From positions 1-64,000 of the IMG/VR virus record IMGVR_UViG_3300037225_000466: a DNA stretch of 64,000 nucleotides, one strand, 5' to 3'. A model generated the notes under the pieces. The model had not been told where the DNA came from, searched no databases, and saw nothing but the letters and a program-made list of their open reading frames with translations. A program made the translations under genes and the position numbers. This stretch comes from a virus. Positions 16,797 through 25,470 of this stretch are shown here, one piece after another. Position 1 is the stretch's first letter. Each line of letters starts with the position of its first letter.

Positions 16797-17095
16797 AAGT
16801 AAACTGATTTCATGTGATAAATATTCTCAAATTCTTCTAAAAAATCTGCTGGCATCCAAAATGCTTTATGCCATTTTTCGACAAAATCTTTCATAGTATG
16901 TTGAAATTGCTCCAATTTCCATCCATTTTTAATGAAAATATTAAAAGTATATTTCGCTTTTTTATAAGCCTTTCCCTCTGTTTTTGAATAATCTTCTGGA
17001 AAAACTGTGTCTAAAATAGAGAGAAATTCCTCAAAATGCTCAATAGACAATAGGTTCTTTGAGCTGCACTCTTGATAATAAGTCAGTTCCGCCAT
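16793..17095 (-). CDS. small replication-operon protein
   Basis: A 100-residue protein starting MAELTYYQECSSKNLLSIEH. The open frame begins at 17107, but GGGAGGA would then be coding, so the ATG at 17095 is the better start. It overlaps the upstream gene by 56 bases and the primase-helicase by four. The sequence is helical and basic, with an aromatic-rich end. Its position between a replisome-organiser-like protein and a helicase suggests a loader or accessory factor, without motif support. Confidence 0.6.
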   Translation of the reverse strand: MAELTYYQECSSKNLLSIEHFEEFLSILDTVFPEDYSKTEGKAYKKAKYTFNIFIKNGWKLEQFQHTMKDFVEKWHKAFWMPADFLEEFENIYHMKSVYL

Positions 17096-17816
17096 TATTC
17101 CTCCCATTATTTTGTGCTCGTGAAAGCCAACTGTTAATAAATCTCAAGACACCGCTTGGTGTTTTTGTGTTTTTAGGATTGGATAGACACCAAGCCTTCA
17201 TTTCTTTCATCGCTTGTAAAACATCAACAGCAGGATAGGTTTCTTTAAACATCTCAAATTCCCTTTTACAAATCGGACACTCACCTCCTATAACAGGCAT
17301 TGAGAAAATAATTTCTTTTTCTTCTTGCTCAAAGGGAATTTGGTTTTCCAAATTCAGCTTTGAGCTATTTATTCTTTCTTTATTTCTTCTCTTCTTAATT
17401 TCTTCTATAATGATAGGGGTTTGCCCTTTGCTTGCCCTTTGCTTGCCCTCCACTTGCCCATCTGCTTGCCCTACGACAATATCAGAGTCTTGGTATGTTT
17501 CCCAATTTAAAATGGTTATGAGATGCCCGCAGTTTGCCGTTTCCATTGCCAAAAAATCGTGTTTCCTTAATTTTTCTAAAGAACATCTAATTTTTTTAGT
17601 GCTGGAGCCACTTCCCGAAGCCTCCTTTATTTCTTTTAAGGAAAGTATTTTTTGCCCTGGATTTAGGGTAATTTCTTCCCCTTTCCATTCCCCTTTGGTA
17701 GTTTCCCATTCCACCAAAAGAAGCAATGTTATTAAAACAACCTTTTGTGATGGAGTGGAACTATACCAAATAGGACTATTTTTTAGTTTCCTATGAAGTT
17801 TTATCCAGCCTGCCAT
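17040..17816 (-). CDS. replisome-organiser-like DNA-binding protein
   Basis: A 258-residue protein. The N-terminal 110 residues begin MAGWIKLHRKLKNSPIWYS, the winged-helix signature seen in phage replisome organiser and DnaD-like proteins, followed by a basic SGSSTKKIRCSLEKLRKHD segment. A Lys/Gln-rich linker leads to a C-terminal part with CPICK and a nearby Cys, then PSGVLRFINSWL. It probably binds the phage origin and recruits the downstream helicase. It is the second protein gene after the structured leader at 18047-18180. Confidence 0.75.
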   Translation of the reverse strand: MAGWIKLHRKLKNSPIWYSSTPSQKVVLITLLLLVEWETTKGEWKGEEITLNPGQKILSLKEIKEASGSGSSTKKIRCSLEKLRKHDFLAMETANCGHLITILNWETYQDSDIVVGQADGQVEGKQRASKGQTPIIIEEIKKRRNKERINSSKLNLENQIPFEQEEKEIIFSMPVIGGECPICKREFEMFKETYPAVDVLQAMKEMKAWCLSNPKNTKTPSGVLRFINSWLSRAQNNGRNNGGTDLLSRVQLKEPIVY

Positions 17817-17828
17817 TGATTTTTTGGT

Positions 17829-18026
17829 TTAAATGTTGTAAGGATTTATTAAAGGTAAATCATCTGTATCGAGTTCTATATCCTCGATAAAATCGTATTT
17901 TTTTCCATCTTCGTATTCTCCTTTTCTTGAGATACTAAGCCATACCATGTTGTCTATGCTTGAAATTTCAAATACAGATTCCGTAGCATGACCATTCTCT
18001 CCGTGAAAATAAATTCTTATACCCAT
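17829..18026 (-). CDS. small hypothetical protein, first gene after structured leader
   Basis: A 65-residue acidic beta-type protein starting MGIRIYFHGENGHATE. The ATG lies 21 bases after the second stem arm (18047-18057) of the structured leader, with GAGGTG as ribosome site. It therefore is the gene most directly exposed to any control by that leader. No family is recognised. Confidence 0.6.
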   Translation of the reverse strand: MGIRIYFHGENGHATESVFEISSIDNMVWLSISRKGEYEDGKKYDFIEDIELDTDDLPLINPYNI

Positions 18027-18046
18027 ATAAACACCTCAAAAATAAA

Positions 18047-18180
18047 CGGACTTACGGCGTGAAACAAGCATATAAACATGGGATAGCCAAGTCGATAGGT
18101 TGAACCGTAAGTCCGAAATAAATAATATATTTAATTGTTTTCATAGATAACCATCCTATTTTTTATACTTGTTTCACGGG
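18047..18180 (-). promoter_or_regulatory. structured 5' leader with interleaved 11-bp stems
   Basis: On the minus strand four perfect arms appear in the order A (CGTGAAACAAG, 18178-18168), B (CGGACTTACGG, 18115-18105), A' (18068-18058) and B' (18057-18047). A pairs with A' and B with B' over 11 bases each, an H-type pseudoknot order with no base between A' and B'. Arm A starts within a few bases of the predicted transcription start. B' is followed by TTTATTTTT, so the B stem could also act as a weak terminator. Regulation of the replication genes is inferred. Confidence 0.65.
18052..18144 (-). CDS. possible 30-residue leader peptide
   Basis: A 31-codon frame lies wholly inside the structured leader. 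It begins MKTIKYIIYFGLTV, has AGGATGG about eight bases upstream of its ATG, and is hydrophobic with two Cys near the end (CLYACFTP). Its stop codon TAA falls inside stem arm B'. A ribosome translating it would melt arms B and A', so it could couple translation to leader folding. It may also be a chance frame. Confidence 0.35.
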   Translation of the reverse strand: MKTIKYIIYFGLTVQPIDLAIPCLYACFTP

Positions 18181-18182
18181 TA

Positions 18183-18214
18183 CAAAAATACGAAAAGAAA
18201 ATTCAGTTTCCTAA
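18183..18214 (-). promoter_or_regulatory. probable promoter for replication operon
   Basis: On the minus strand this reads TTAG, 20 bases, TATTTTTG. The -7 element is a perfect TAnnTTTG; the -33 element matches three of four bases. Transcription should begin close to 18178, at the first arm of the structured leader. It lies in the gap between 18243-18566 and the leader. Confidence 0.55.
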
Positions 18215-18242
18215 TTAATTTTTATTTATTGTTTAGGTCGGT

Positions 18243-18566
18243 TTAAAAACTTTTTTCGATATACTTATTAACAGCGTAATTAACTAATTTCTTTGATTGA
18301 TGTAAGTAGATACTCTTATCATCATTACTCAATTCATTCCAATCATTTATCGAGGGTCTCTTTATTAACGAATTGAGATGTTGCTCAATTTGCAAAATCA
18401 CAAAAGCAATATCCAGATAAATCATACCCAGGTCAATCTCTGCGTAATCTTCAAGATGGTCGGGATTTTTAATATTGGCAATCCCCTGCAAATCGAAATT
18501 CTGGAGCATAGCACGGTCTTGTTTATTCAACGCAAATTTTACCGCTTCACTTAACTCTTTGGTCAT
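18243..18566 (-). CDS. hypothetical protein
   Basis: A 107-residue helical protein starting MTKELSEAVKFALNKQDRAM and ending with several Lys. The middle (LEDYAEIDLGMIYLDIAFVI) is amphipathic. It overlaps the zinc-ribbon gene upstream by 20 bases and is the last gene of the glycosylation-side transcript before the 18.2 kb promoter. No motif is recognised. Confidence 0.6.
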   Translation of the reverse strand: MTKELSEAVKFALNKQDRAMLQNFDLQGIANIKNPDHLEDYAEIDLGMIYLDIAFVILQIEQHLNSLIKRPSINDWNELSNDDKSIYLHQSKKLVNYAVNKYIEKSF

Positions 18567-18747
18567 TTAGCCCTCCATATTTATTCACACTGTTAACCTT
18601 GCCAGTTCCATGACAGTTACTGCATTGAATTAACATCTGTTGTCCTTTATAATCTACAACTCCCTTATTTCCGTGTCCCTTACATTCAGGACAACGGTAC
18701 TTCGGGTTGTATGTCTTGTGCACTAAGTCTAATATATTCTGCTTCAT
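18547..18747 (-). CDS. small zinc-ribbon protein, DnaJ-like Cys pairs
   Basis: A 66-residue protein with CPECKGHGNKG near residues 19-29 and CSNCHGTGKV near 43-52. Both are CxxCxGxG motifs as in the DnaJ zinc domain. The spacing would allow one zinc site. It resembles the protein at 14219-14407 in style. It overlaps the 3' end of the glycosyltransferase gene by 62 bases, and no clear ribosome site precedes it. Confidence 0.6.
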   Translation of the reverse strand: MKQNILDLVHKTYNPKYRCPECKGHGNKGVVDYKGQQMLIQCSNCHGTGKVNSVNKYGGLNDQRVK

Positions 18748-19480
18748 AGTCGATTTGTTTAAGATATAATATCACTTCACTTAAGTATCTCTCTCGTAAT
18801 TCACCACTTGCTAATGCCATACGCCAGCAGGTGTCGCCTTGTTCGTTGCGATTAAGTCTGAAATAAGTCCTGCCTAAATGATACCACGCAAAACCCACAT
18901 CTTCTTTATCCTCAATCATTTGCTTCAATATGTTAATATTTCTTTTACATTTTTGTTCTATCTCATTGTCAGGCATATTATAACCACTATGAGTAATATA
19001 CAAAAGGCTCCTTGGGATCGTGTAAACCTGACCACCTTTTTCTATAATATCGTCTCCGATATTTTCGTGAATTCGATGACGAAATCGGTATCCTTGATGA
19101 AGTTTGAATAATCTCAACATTGCAGTAGTGGTATCTACGACTTTATCGGTTTGATAAATCTTGAATTTTGACTTAATTGTTACAAGGAATCCACAAGGTT
19201 CGGAAATTAAATCGAGCCAATTTTTTAGATTAGAAGAAATAATTGCTTCTTCATCCGAGTCGATACAGAGTCCCCAATCGTATACAATATCTTCATGGGG
19301 TTCTTTGTGCGGTGCCTCAGCAGTCATAATTAATGAGTTTCTTGCTTTTGCAAAATCAGATATATCTTCAAAAGTTGCATTAACATAAGCATTTAAAATG
19401 CCTGATTTCCCTCCTCCGAACTTACTTTGATTTACCTCCCAACTTACATCATGTTGGTTTATAGTCATTCCTACTATCAT
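18686..19480 (-). CDS. GT2-like glycosyltransferase with C-terminal TPR-like part
   Basis: A 264-residue protein. DWGLCIDSDEEAI near residues 68-80 supplies the acidic nucleotide-sugar and metal site typical of family 2 glycosyltransferases. GYRFRHRIHENIG near 130-142 is the aromatic-basic-IHE motif of a GT2 subgroup often joined to TPR repeats. The C-terminal 80 residues (AWYHLGRTYFRLNRNEQGD) look like one or two TPR units. The N-terminal nucleotide-binding strand of GT2 is not obvious, so the domain may be shortened. It belongs to the glycosylation cassette. Confidence 0.7.
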   Translation of the reverse strand: MIVGMTINQHDVSWEVNQSKFGGGKSGILNAYVNATFEDISDFAKARNSLIMTAEAPHKEPHEDIVYDWGLCIDSDEEAIISSNLKNWLDLISEPCGFLVTIKSKFKIYQTDKVVDTTTAMLRLFKLHQGYRFRHRIHENIGDDIIEKGGQVYTIPRSLLYITHSGYNMPDNEIEQKCKRNINILKQMIEDKEDVGFAWYHLGRTYFRLNRNEQGDTCWRMALASGELRERYLSEVILYLKQIDYEAEYIRLSAQDIQPEVPLS

Positions 19481-19523
19481 TTTCCTCTCCTTAATTTTAG
19501 GGATATATAAATTTTACTTGCAA

Positions 19524-20003
19524 TCAAACCACACCCCTCATATAATCTATTACAATATTAATTATTTCTTCTGGCTTTAGCCACATTTCTAAGTTATAAT
19601 CCTTGGCGTACCACACATCGTACTGATTGGGTTTGAGATACTTCCTGTCCTTCAAGATATTGATATTAGTCTCATGCCCGAATATCAGTGGGTCTGAAAT
19701 TCCCCAAAGTACAACGCCTTTAATTCCGAGACTGTGGCAAAGGTGCGGGAAAAAATTATCAATTCCTATCCACTTCTCGCCACACTCTTTGATAAATTCT
19801 CCTAACTTTTTGATACTCGGAATAAAGCTATACCTGTTCGCACCAATTAACGCCTCGCCATAAAGTCCTATTTGTATAGTCTCGACCTCCAGAAACCGCA
19901 GTTCTTTGACGAGTTCCTTCCAATAAGGGTAATTCTTCGGGCACTCACCACCGTCTTTATTTAGAGGGTGGAGACGGCTCCAAGGACTGATAATTAGCTT
20001 CAT
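19524..20003 (-). CDS. GT9 (heptosyltransferase)-like protein
   Basis: A 159-residue protein resembling the C-terminal half of ADP-heptose:LPS heptosyltransferases. NYPYWKELVKELR is followed by TIQIGLYGEA, then KWIGIDNFFPHLCHSLG and GVVLWGISDPLIFGH, matching the family's donor-binding strands and the 'D-S/N-x-x-x-H-x-A' style loop. The usual N-terminal acceptor half is missing, so this is a one-domain version. It may need a partner from the same cassette. Confidence 0.7.
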   Translation of the reverse strand: MKLIISPWSRLHPLNKDGGECPKNYPYWKELVKELRFLEVETIQIGLYGEALIGANRYSFIPSIKKLGEFIKECGEKWIGIDNFFPHLCHSLGIKGVVLWGISDPLIFGHETNINILKDRKYLKPNQYDVWYAKDYNLEMWLKPEEIINIVIDYMRGVV

Positions 20004-20203
20004 ATCGTATCGTATAAGTGACTATTTTTATAATCTTTAACTAAATCCGTTATTTTACTTGCATTCATCTCGGAGACAATGCTATATCCACCAAAGAAAT
20101 TATGCTTTTCAATTTTGGCTTCCCTAAGAGTTCTGGAAACAATAGTATTCACAAGATATAAAACCTTAGCGTCAGTCCACTCAAATTTATTCTCTTTGCT
20201 CAT
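20000..20203 (-). CDS. small hypothetical protein in glycosylation cassette
   Basis: A 67-residue mostly helical protein starting MSKENKFEWTDAKVLYLVNT. Both ends overlap neighbouring genes as ATGA, so it is translated with the glycosyltransferases. No motif is recognised. It could be an adaptor for the cassette enzymes, which is speculation. Confidence 0.6.
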   Translation of the reverse strand: MSKENKFEWTDAKVLYLVNTIVSRTLREAKIEKHNFFGGYSIVSEMNASKITDLVKDYKNSHLYDTI

Positions 20204-22908
20204 AAGTACATCCTCCTAAAAGCGTCCTCCATATTTCCCTTCCAGCCAATCGCCGTATTCTGAGCGTAAATATCATATTGTATCATTCGCTGTTTATTCC
20301 AACCGAGTTCTGCGAGTGAGATTATCGTGCAATCTTTGTCATCCTCGAAGACCTCTGAAAAGCAGCAGGCAATTATAATATTATGAGTTTCTCCATACTT
20401 TGCCCTGATTTCAGGCAGGATTAATCTGAAAGTGAGATGGTCGCCCTGACCATTATTCAAAACTATAAATTTATCTTTTTTCAATTCGTACCCACAGCTT
20501 TGTAAATATTCGATTGCCTTTAAATCATCATGCTCCCAGAGCCACGAATCCTTGAAACTCCTAATTCCTCCGCCAGTCATTTCCCTGAAATGCCAGACCG
20601 TTGTTTTATTTGTGACTTTCAGTTTCCAGCCTAAGCGGAAAATCTTGTGAGAGAAAATCGGCTCTTCCTGATGCCCAACTGGACTTAAATTCATAGGGTA
20701 GCCACCCGCCTTAATCCCAATCCATCTACGGTAGATAAAAGTCGAGTAGAGATGCTCAAACTCCCTGTCCTCTCCTGTCCAATGATACCATTCAGGGCAA
20801 ACATCAAAGAAGTTCATCCTATAATTGCAAGACCTTGTGTAAGACGGCAAAGGCATGATTGGTTGATTGGAATGCCAGACGTTCTGTCCTTGAGCTCCAG
20901 TCTGCCAGTCCATGTGGTCTAAAAGAATTTTTAAGGTGTCTGGTTCTGGAATATTATCGTCGTCCAGTCTCCAGATAATATCGCAGTTCGAATCATACAA
21001 CATTCTTTGATGATTCTGGACTTGTCCCTTCATATTGCCCTTGGTCACGAAAACTTGGATTCCCTTATTAAAGAGAAGTCCGAAGATATAAGCGTAAAGT
21101 GGCGGCATATTTTTCTCGAAGTCAATCGCCTCTTCTGAATCGTCATAGATTATAAGTTTCTGCGGCGGTCTGGTCTGCATACAAATTCCGATGATTGCCT
21201 TGTCTAAGGTTTTATAATACCTATACTTAGTCGAAATTTCCGCCCAGACTATCGCTTCTTTGGTGTCGTACCACTTACAGAAAAGCAGGTCCGTCGGTTC
21301 TCCAGTAGGATAAGGCATGAGTTGCCCATTATTCCATAAGTAAAGAATCTCAAACTCAGGTAAGTCCTTTTCCTGAATCCCATGACGGACATGGTGCGGT
21401 TCCCAGAAGCCCACGGGCTCGTTGAAAGGCATAGTGATAATTAGCTTCTTGCAGTATTTCTTTAACTCTTGAGCAATCTGCAAGCCGTTCTCCAAGTGCT
21501 CTAAAACCTCTAAGGCTATAATTGTATCAATAGGTTCAAAGTCTTCTTCTTTTGAAAACTTTTCCATTGCAGCGAGTTGCTCTTCGATGGTATGGCACTC
21601 GAACTTTATATTCTCGGTCCCGTATTCTTTCTCTGCGAGTTTTATAACTTCGGGGTCTTTGTCCACTCCAAGGTATTGTAGGTTAGGGATGTCCTTTAAG
21701 AAGCGGGTTCCGTAACCATTAGAACAGCCGAGTTCAAGGATTCGATTACCTGTAAGACTTCTGCGAGTCCATTCGTAGCGGGACTGTTCCCGAACATAGA
21801 GAGGGTTGTCTTTCAAGAAAATAGCTCTCTCGCAGTTATTGCCGTATTGTTCCTGTGCGTTTTTGGGGAGTTGATTCAAAACTTTTCGCCCTGTTTCTTC
21901 TGCTTGTTTTATAAGATTAGGTGGTGCGATTTTGACAGCTTCTTCGACAGGAATAGTTTTTGCATCTTTCTCAAACCTGCAAACTTCCATAGATATTTGC
22001 ACCGATTTAATTATCTGACCATTCTCAACTTCGTTCCAAAACAAAGGACTTGACTTGGTTTGGGTGAAACCTGCTTCTTTAAGTTTATTCTTAATCAAGT
22101 CGAAGCCTTTGAATTTTGGATTTAGTTCGGCGTGGATTTCCATATAAATATGAGAGAACTTTCTTAAAGTCTGTAAGTCCGAATTAAGGATTATCTCGTA
22201 TTCTGAGCCTTCGACATCGAGTTTTAAGGCAAGGTTTTCTTGACCTTTGACCAAATCCTTTAAAGTAATTGTCTTGGCTTTTTGACCTTTATCGCTGACC
22301 ACAAAAATCTCGCCCTGTTGCTCCAAGAATAAATCGATCTTTCCTACTCCCCAGACAGCCTTATTGACCAAGGTTACTTTGTCCGAAGCCCCGCAATGCT
22401 CAATATTTAATTTAAGCAAAGCAAGATTCTCTTTCGCTGGCTCAACCGCAATAACTTTTTCCGCACCCATCTTTAACGCTAAGAGAGTAACAAACCCTCT
22501 GTTCGCACCGACATCAATTAAGGTCTTGCCTTTAATTTCTTCGCCGAGACCATAGCCATTATTAATAATAACTTCTTTATAAATTCCTTCATGCTGTTTT
22601 TCGAGAAAAGACAAATCCATATTTTGTATGTCTACTGAAACAGGAGCCTCTGTCAGAATTTTTACTCCTTCAACTGCGACTTCGAATATATCTTGTTTTT
22701 GCAGTTCGTCGAATACGTCTCCTGTTTTAATCATTGATTGGACACCGCCCATTTTATAGGGGGGCTTACGTTCTTTTGCTGTTTCAGCAAAATCGTTTTC
22801 TTTTTTGATTGTCATTATCTTTTCCCACCCTCTCCTCGCCGCATCCCTTACGTCCTGCGGAAAATTCTTATTGTTTGCTATGTCTAATAAAGACGGTTCT
22901 TTCTTCAC
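20200..22908 (-). CDS. three-domain protein: FkbM methyltransferase, SAM methyltransferase, GT2
   Basis: A 902-residue fusion. Residues about 110-300 are FkbM-like: LIDVGANRGFVTLLALK and VIAVEPAKEN form the SAM site. Residues about 385-520 hold a second SAM methyltransferase with RILELGCSNGYGTRFL and DTIIALEVLEHLENG. From about 580 a GT2-like domain follows, with ICMQTRPPQKLIIYDDSEE and a DDD metal site in IIWRLDDDNIPEPD. FkbM enzymes O-methylate sugars, so the protein may build and cap methylated glycans. It overlaps both cassette neighbours by four bases. Confidence 0.82.
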   Translation of the reverse strand: MKKEPSLLDIANNKNFPQDVRDAARRGWEKIMTIKKENDFAETAKERKPPYKMGGVQSMIKTGDVFDELQKQDIFEVAVEGVKILTEAPVSVDIQNMDLSFLEKQHEGIYKEVIINNGYGLGEEIKGKTLIDVGANRGFVTLLALKMGAEKVIAVEPAKENLALLKLNIEHCGASDKVTLVNKAVWGVGKIDLFLEQQGEIFVVSDKGQKAKTITLKDLVKGQENLALKLDVEGSEYEIILNSDLQTLRKFSHIYMEIHAELNPKFKGFDLIKNKLKEAGFTQTKSSPLFWNEVENGQIIKSVQISMEVCRFEKDAKTIPVEEAVKIAPPNLIKQAEETGRKVLNQLPKNAQEQYGNNCERAIFLKDNPLYVREQSRYEWTRRSLTGNRILELGCSNGYGTRFLKDIPNLQYLGVDKDPEVIKLAEKEYGTENIKFECHTIEEQLAAMEKFSKEEDFEPIDTIIALEVLEHLENGLQIAQELKKYCKKLIITMPFNEPVGFWEPHHVRHGIQEKDLPEFEILYLWNNGQLMPYPTGEPTDLLFCKWYDTKEAIVWAEISTKYRYYKTLDKAIIGICMQTRPPQKLIIYDDSEEAIDFEKNMPPLYAYIFGLLFNKGIQVFVTKGNMKGQVQNHQRMLYDSNCDIIWRLDDDNIPEPDTLKILLDHMDWQTGAQGQNVWHSNQPIMPLPSYTRSCNYRMNFFDVCPEWYHWTGEDREFEHLYSTFIYRRWIGIKAGGYPMNLSPVGHQEEPIFSHKIFRLGWKLKVTNKTTVWHFREMTGGGIRSFKDSWLWEHDDLKAIEYLQSCGYELKKDKFIVLNNGQGDHLTFRLILPEIRAKYGETHNIIIACCFSEVFEDDKDCTIISLAELGWNKQRMIQYDIYAQNTAIGWKGNMEDAFRRMYL

Positions 22909-24722
22909 AGTATCTCCTTAAATGTATCTATAAGTGTTTGTTTTGAAAAATTATTGACTATATATTCTTGGAATGACTTTGTTAAAAATGACAATGAATC
23001 TGGATTGTTGTACACATTTATAATACTACCAGCAAAATGTTCAGGGTCATCGTTCCCAGAAACTATCGGCATCCCCTGCCATCCTATATTCGTTGAAATT
23101 ATCGGTACTCCATAATACATGGCTTCCACCACTTTCCCTTTAACTCCCGCACCATACCTCAAAGGCACTATACAGATTCTTGCGTTTTTATAATACTCGG
23201 CGAGTTCGGGGTCGGTTACAAAGTGGTCTGGGATAACTATGTTTTGTGAGTACTTAAAACTTGCTAAAGTTATATCCAAAGGTATATCTGAACCTATGAT
23301 TGTCAGCTTCATTTCGGGGATTTCTTTTAAAACCAAAGGAAAAATCTCATTAATAAACCATAGGATACCGTCTACGTTGGGGGAGTGTTTGAACCCTCCG
23401 ACAAAAATCAGACCATCACCTAATTGCTCCCTTTTTGGTGGGTCATCATAAACATAGGGCTGAATAACCCGACCTTTTTTAACTAAATCAATTTCTTCCT
23501 GACTCGGATAAAGAATCTCATCGGCTAATTCAAAGATTTCGGTCTCTAATTCATAATACTTTATAAAAGTATGGAAAAGATTCGTCTTCTTTTTAATCTC
23601 ATATTCTTTCCTTGCCCTTAAATAATGTAAGTCATGCCCATAATAAAGAATTTTAGCATGGGTTTTATCTTTTAAGAGTTTAGCCCAATTCAAACTTTCA
23701 GGTCGACAGCACAAAACATAGTCAAATTTACTTGAATTTTCTAAAATAAAGTCTTTTCCCTCAATTATTTCGATTCCATTTTGCTCAAGTTGAGAAGTGT
23801 AAGGTTCTGGAGTTTCTCCATTCAAAGGAAGGAATTTTATATTAAGATTCATTTCAATAAATATGTCCAAAAACGCCATTACAGTCTTATCTCCAGCTCC
23901 TTTGTCGTATTGAGGGATATAATCTATACACAAAATTGTTTTTTTGCCACGACTCCTATCTCTTCCGTGGAAAATATCCATGACTCTTGGACTATATTCG
24001 GATAAGTCCCATTTTTTTGCAAAGATTTTCTGGTGCTCTGTAACTTTAAACTCTTTTTTGCCATCAGCACTCCCTCCGCTTATGTGGACAATCTCACTTA
24101 GAGGTTGATAGACTACTTTTAGTCCAATTTTTCTTACTTTAAAGCAAAAATCCACATCTTCGGTGTATGCAGGATAGTAACGTTCGTCAAATCCGCCACA
24201 TAAATCCCATGTAGAGCGTTTGAACATCATACAGGCACCGCTGGCATAGTCCACTTCTTTGAAATAATTAAATCTCGGAGCGTTAGGATCCTCGCCTACT
24301 CCATAATTTATCGCACTGCCGTCATTAAAGATAATAGCAACGGCTTCTACAAGTGTCCCATCAGGATATACTTGCTTACCACCTACCAATCCAATATCGT
24401 CAGAATATTCAAATGTTCTTTTAAGCCAGTAAAGCCACTTAGACTTAACCATGGTGTCATTATTAAGGAGTACGATATAGTCGTCAGGGTTCATATCTAT
24501 TGCATTGAGAGTATTATTGCAGTTATTGAGATAACCTTGGTTAAAAGAATGGATATAGACAGTAATTCGAGGGTCATGTATATTAAAAAATGGTTGTCCT
24601 TCGGGCGATGCGTCCTCACTAACAATAATTTTATAGTCTCCTTCCGTATTTTTAAGAATTGAGTCTATGCAATTTGCAGTAAGAATCCATTTACCATAAG
24701 TAGGTATAATGATATATATCAA
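22905..24722 (-). CDS. bifunctional GT2-GT4 glycosyltransferase
   Basis: A 605-residue protein with two transferase domains. Residues 1-240 are GT2: it starts MIYIIIPTYGKWILTANCID, has VLLNNDTMVK as the acidic motif and AYTEDVDFCFKVR as the acceptor/base motif. Residues about 260-605 are a GT-B fold of the GT4 type: VGGFKHSPNVDGILWF and RYGAGVKGKVVEAMYYG, with the Glu of the EAM motif contacting donor phosphate. Two linked transferases suggest successive sugar additions. The neighbour is the FkbM fusion. Confidence 0.85.
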   Translation of the reverse strand: MIYIIIPTYGKWILTANCIDSILKNTEGDYKIIVSEDASPEGQPFFNIHDPRITVYIHSFNQGYLNNCNNTLNAIDMNPDDYIVLLNNDTMVKSKWLYWLKRTFEYSDDIGLVGGKQVYPDGTLVEAVAIIFNDGSAINYGVGEDPNAPRFNYFKEVDYASGACMMFKRSTWDLCGGFDERYYPAYTEDVDFCFKVRKIGLKVVYQPLSEIVHISGGSADGKKEFKVTEHQKIFAKKWDLSEYSPRVMDIFHGRDRSRGKKTILCIDYIPQYDKGAGDKTVMAFLDIFIEMNLNIKFLPLNGETPEPYTSQLEQNGIEIIEGKDFILENSSKFDYVLCCRPESLNWAKLLKDKTHAKILYYGHDLHYLRARKEYEIKKKTNLFHTFIKYYELETEIFELADEILYPSQEEIDLVKKGRVIQPYVYDDPPKREQLGDGLIFVGGFKHSPNVDGILWFINEIFPLVLKEIPEMKLTIIGSDIPLDITLASFKYSQNIVIPDHFVTDPELAEYYKNARICIVPLRYGAGVKGKVVEAMYYGVPIISTNIGWQGMPIVSGNDDPEHFAGSIINVYNNPDSLSFLTKSFQEYIVNNFSKQTLIDTFKEIL

Positions 24723-25105
24723 AACATTTCTCCAGCTTTTTTCTGCAAAATCGTTGGGTCTATTTTTAAGGCTCTATTGCTTGCGGGTTCTTTTTTGACT
24801 AAGGACCCAGGGTTCAGGAGCTCTTGATGGAGTGTTCCGCCGTCGAACCAAACACAGCCGACGATCGGGTAAGTCTCAGGCGTTGGTCCGCATAAAGTCT
24901 TTACAGTCATTGCAGGACCTCCTGATTTCAGATAAACGATGTCTCCTATTTCAAAAGTTTCTATAAATTCAATCTCCTTAATTTTCCCGTACTGTATTCT
25001 AAAAATTGTGTTGCAGTTATAGCATAAATAAAATTGCATTGCATCATTTCTTAGGGGTTGTCCTAAATATTCCGTAGCCTCTGAACCGCATTTTGGACAG
25101 GTCAT
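24719..25105 (-). CDS. zinc ribbon plus DUF2158-like domain protein
   Basis: A 128-residue protein. The N-terminus has a zinc ribbon with CPKCGSEAT at residues 3-11 and CYNCNTIF near 28-35. Residues about 50-100 resemble DUF2158 (YodC-like), with GDIVYLKSGGPAMTVK and CVWFDGGTLHQE. DUF2158 proteins are small beta-barrel proteins of unknown function. Joining one to a zinc ribbon is unusual in my experience. The stop overlaps the GT2-GT4 gene (ATGA). Confidence 0.7.
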   Translation of the reverse strand: MTCPKCGSEATEYLGQPLRNDAMQFYLCYNCNTIFRIQYGKIKEIEFIETFEIGDIVYLKSGGPAMTVKTLCGPTPETYPIVGCVWFDGGTLHQELLNPGSLVKKEPASNRALKIDPTILQKKAGEMF

Positions 25106-25375
25106 TTATTCCTCCACCACTTTAAATCCTTCACGGATATTAATTAATTTGCCTTCCGCCCACTTTTTGACTGTTTCCCTGCACTTCTCAATAAAATAAT
25201 CGTCGTTACTTTTCTCTTCTAAGGCACGATGGGCATAGATAACATATTCACCTTCTCTTGCCTCATAAGGTTTACAGATACAATCTGGAGATAAGGTATG
25301 TAAATCCCTTTCCGAAGAAACTTCAAGATGTTTGAATTTCTCAGGATTTTCCTGCATTGCTTCTTCTTTTGTCAT
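25106..25375 (-). CDS. hypothetical protein
   Basis: An 89-residue charged protein starting MTKEEAMQENPEKFKHLEVS, with a single Cys pair (CICKP) and a C-terminal helix. It lies between a 32-residue ORF and the zinc-ribbon/DUF2158 gene, at the promoter end of the leftward transcript. No family is recognised. Confidence 0.65.
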   Translation of the reverse strand: MTKEEAMQENPEKFKHLEVSSERDLHTLSPDCICKPYEAREGEYVIYAHRALEEKSNDDYFIEKCRETVKKWAEGKLINIREGFKVVEE

Positions 25376-25470
25376 TCCTCCACTATATAATAATCAGTTG
25401 CATCCAAAAGGTCTTCATTTAACGGCACTATTTTATCGAGGACGGCTCCGTCATACAATAAAGCCTTCAT
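25372..25470 (-). CDS. small 32-residue protein, first gene of leftward operon
   Basis: A 33-codon frame starting MKALLYDGAVLDKIV and ending in Glu. The stop overlaps the next start as ATGA, a coupling seen throughout this genome. It lies about 70 bases after the promoter at 25543-25574. The AAAGGA directly before the ATG is too close for an ideal ribosome site, which lowers confidence. No function is recognised. Confidence 0.5.
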   Translation of the reverse strand: MKALLYDGAVLDKIVPLNEDLLDATDYYIVEE

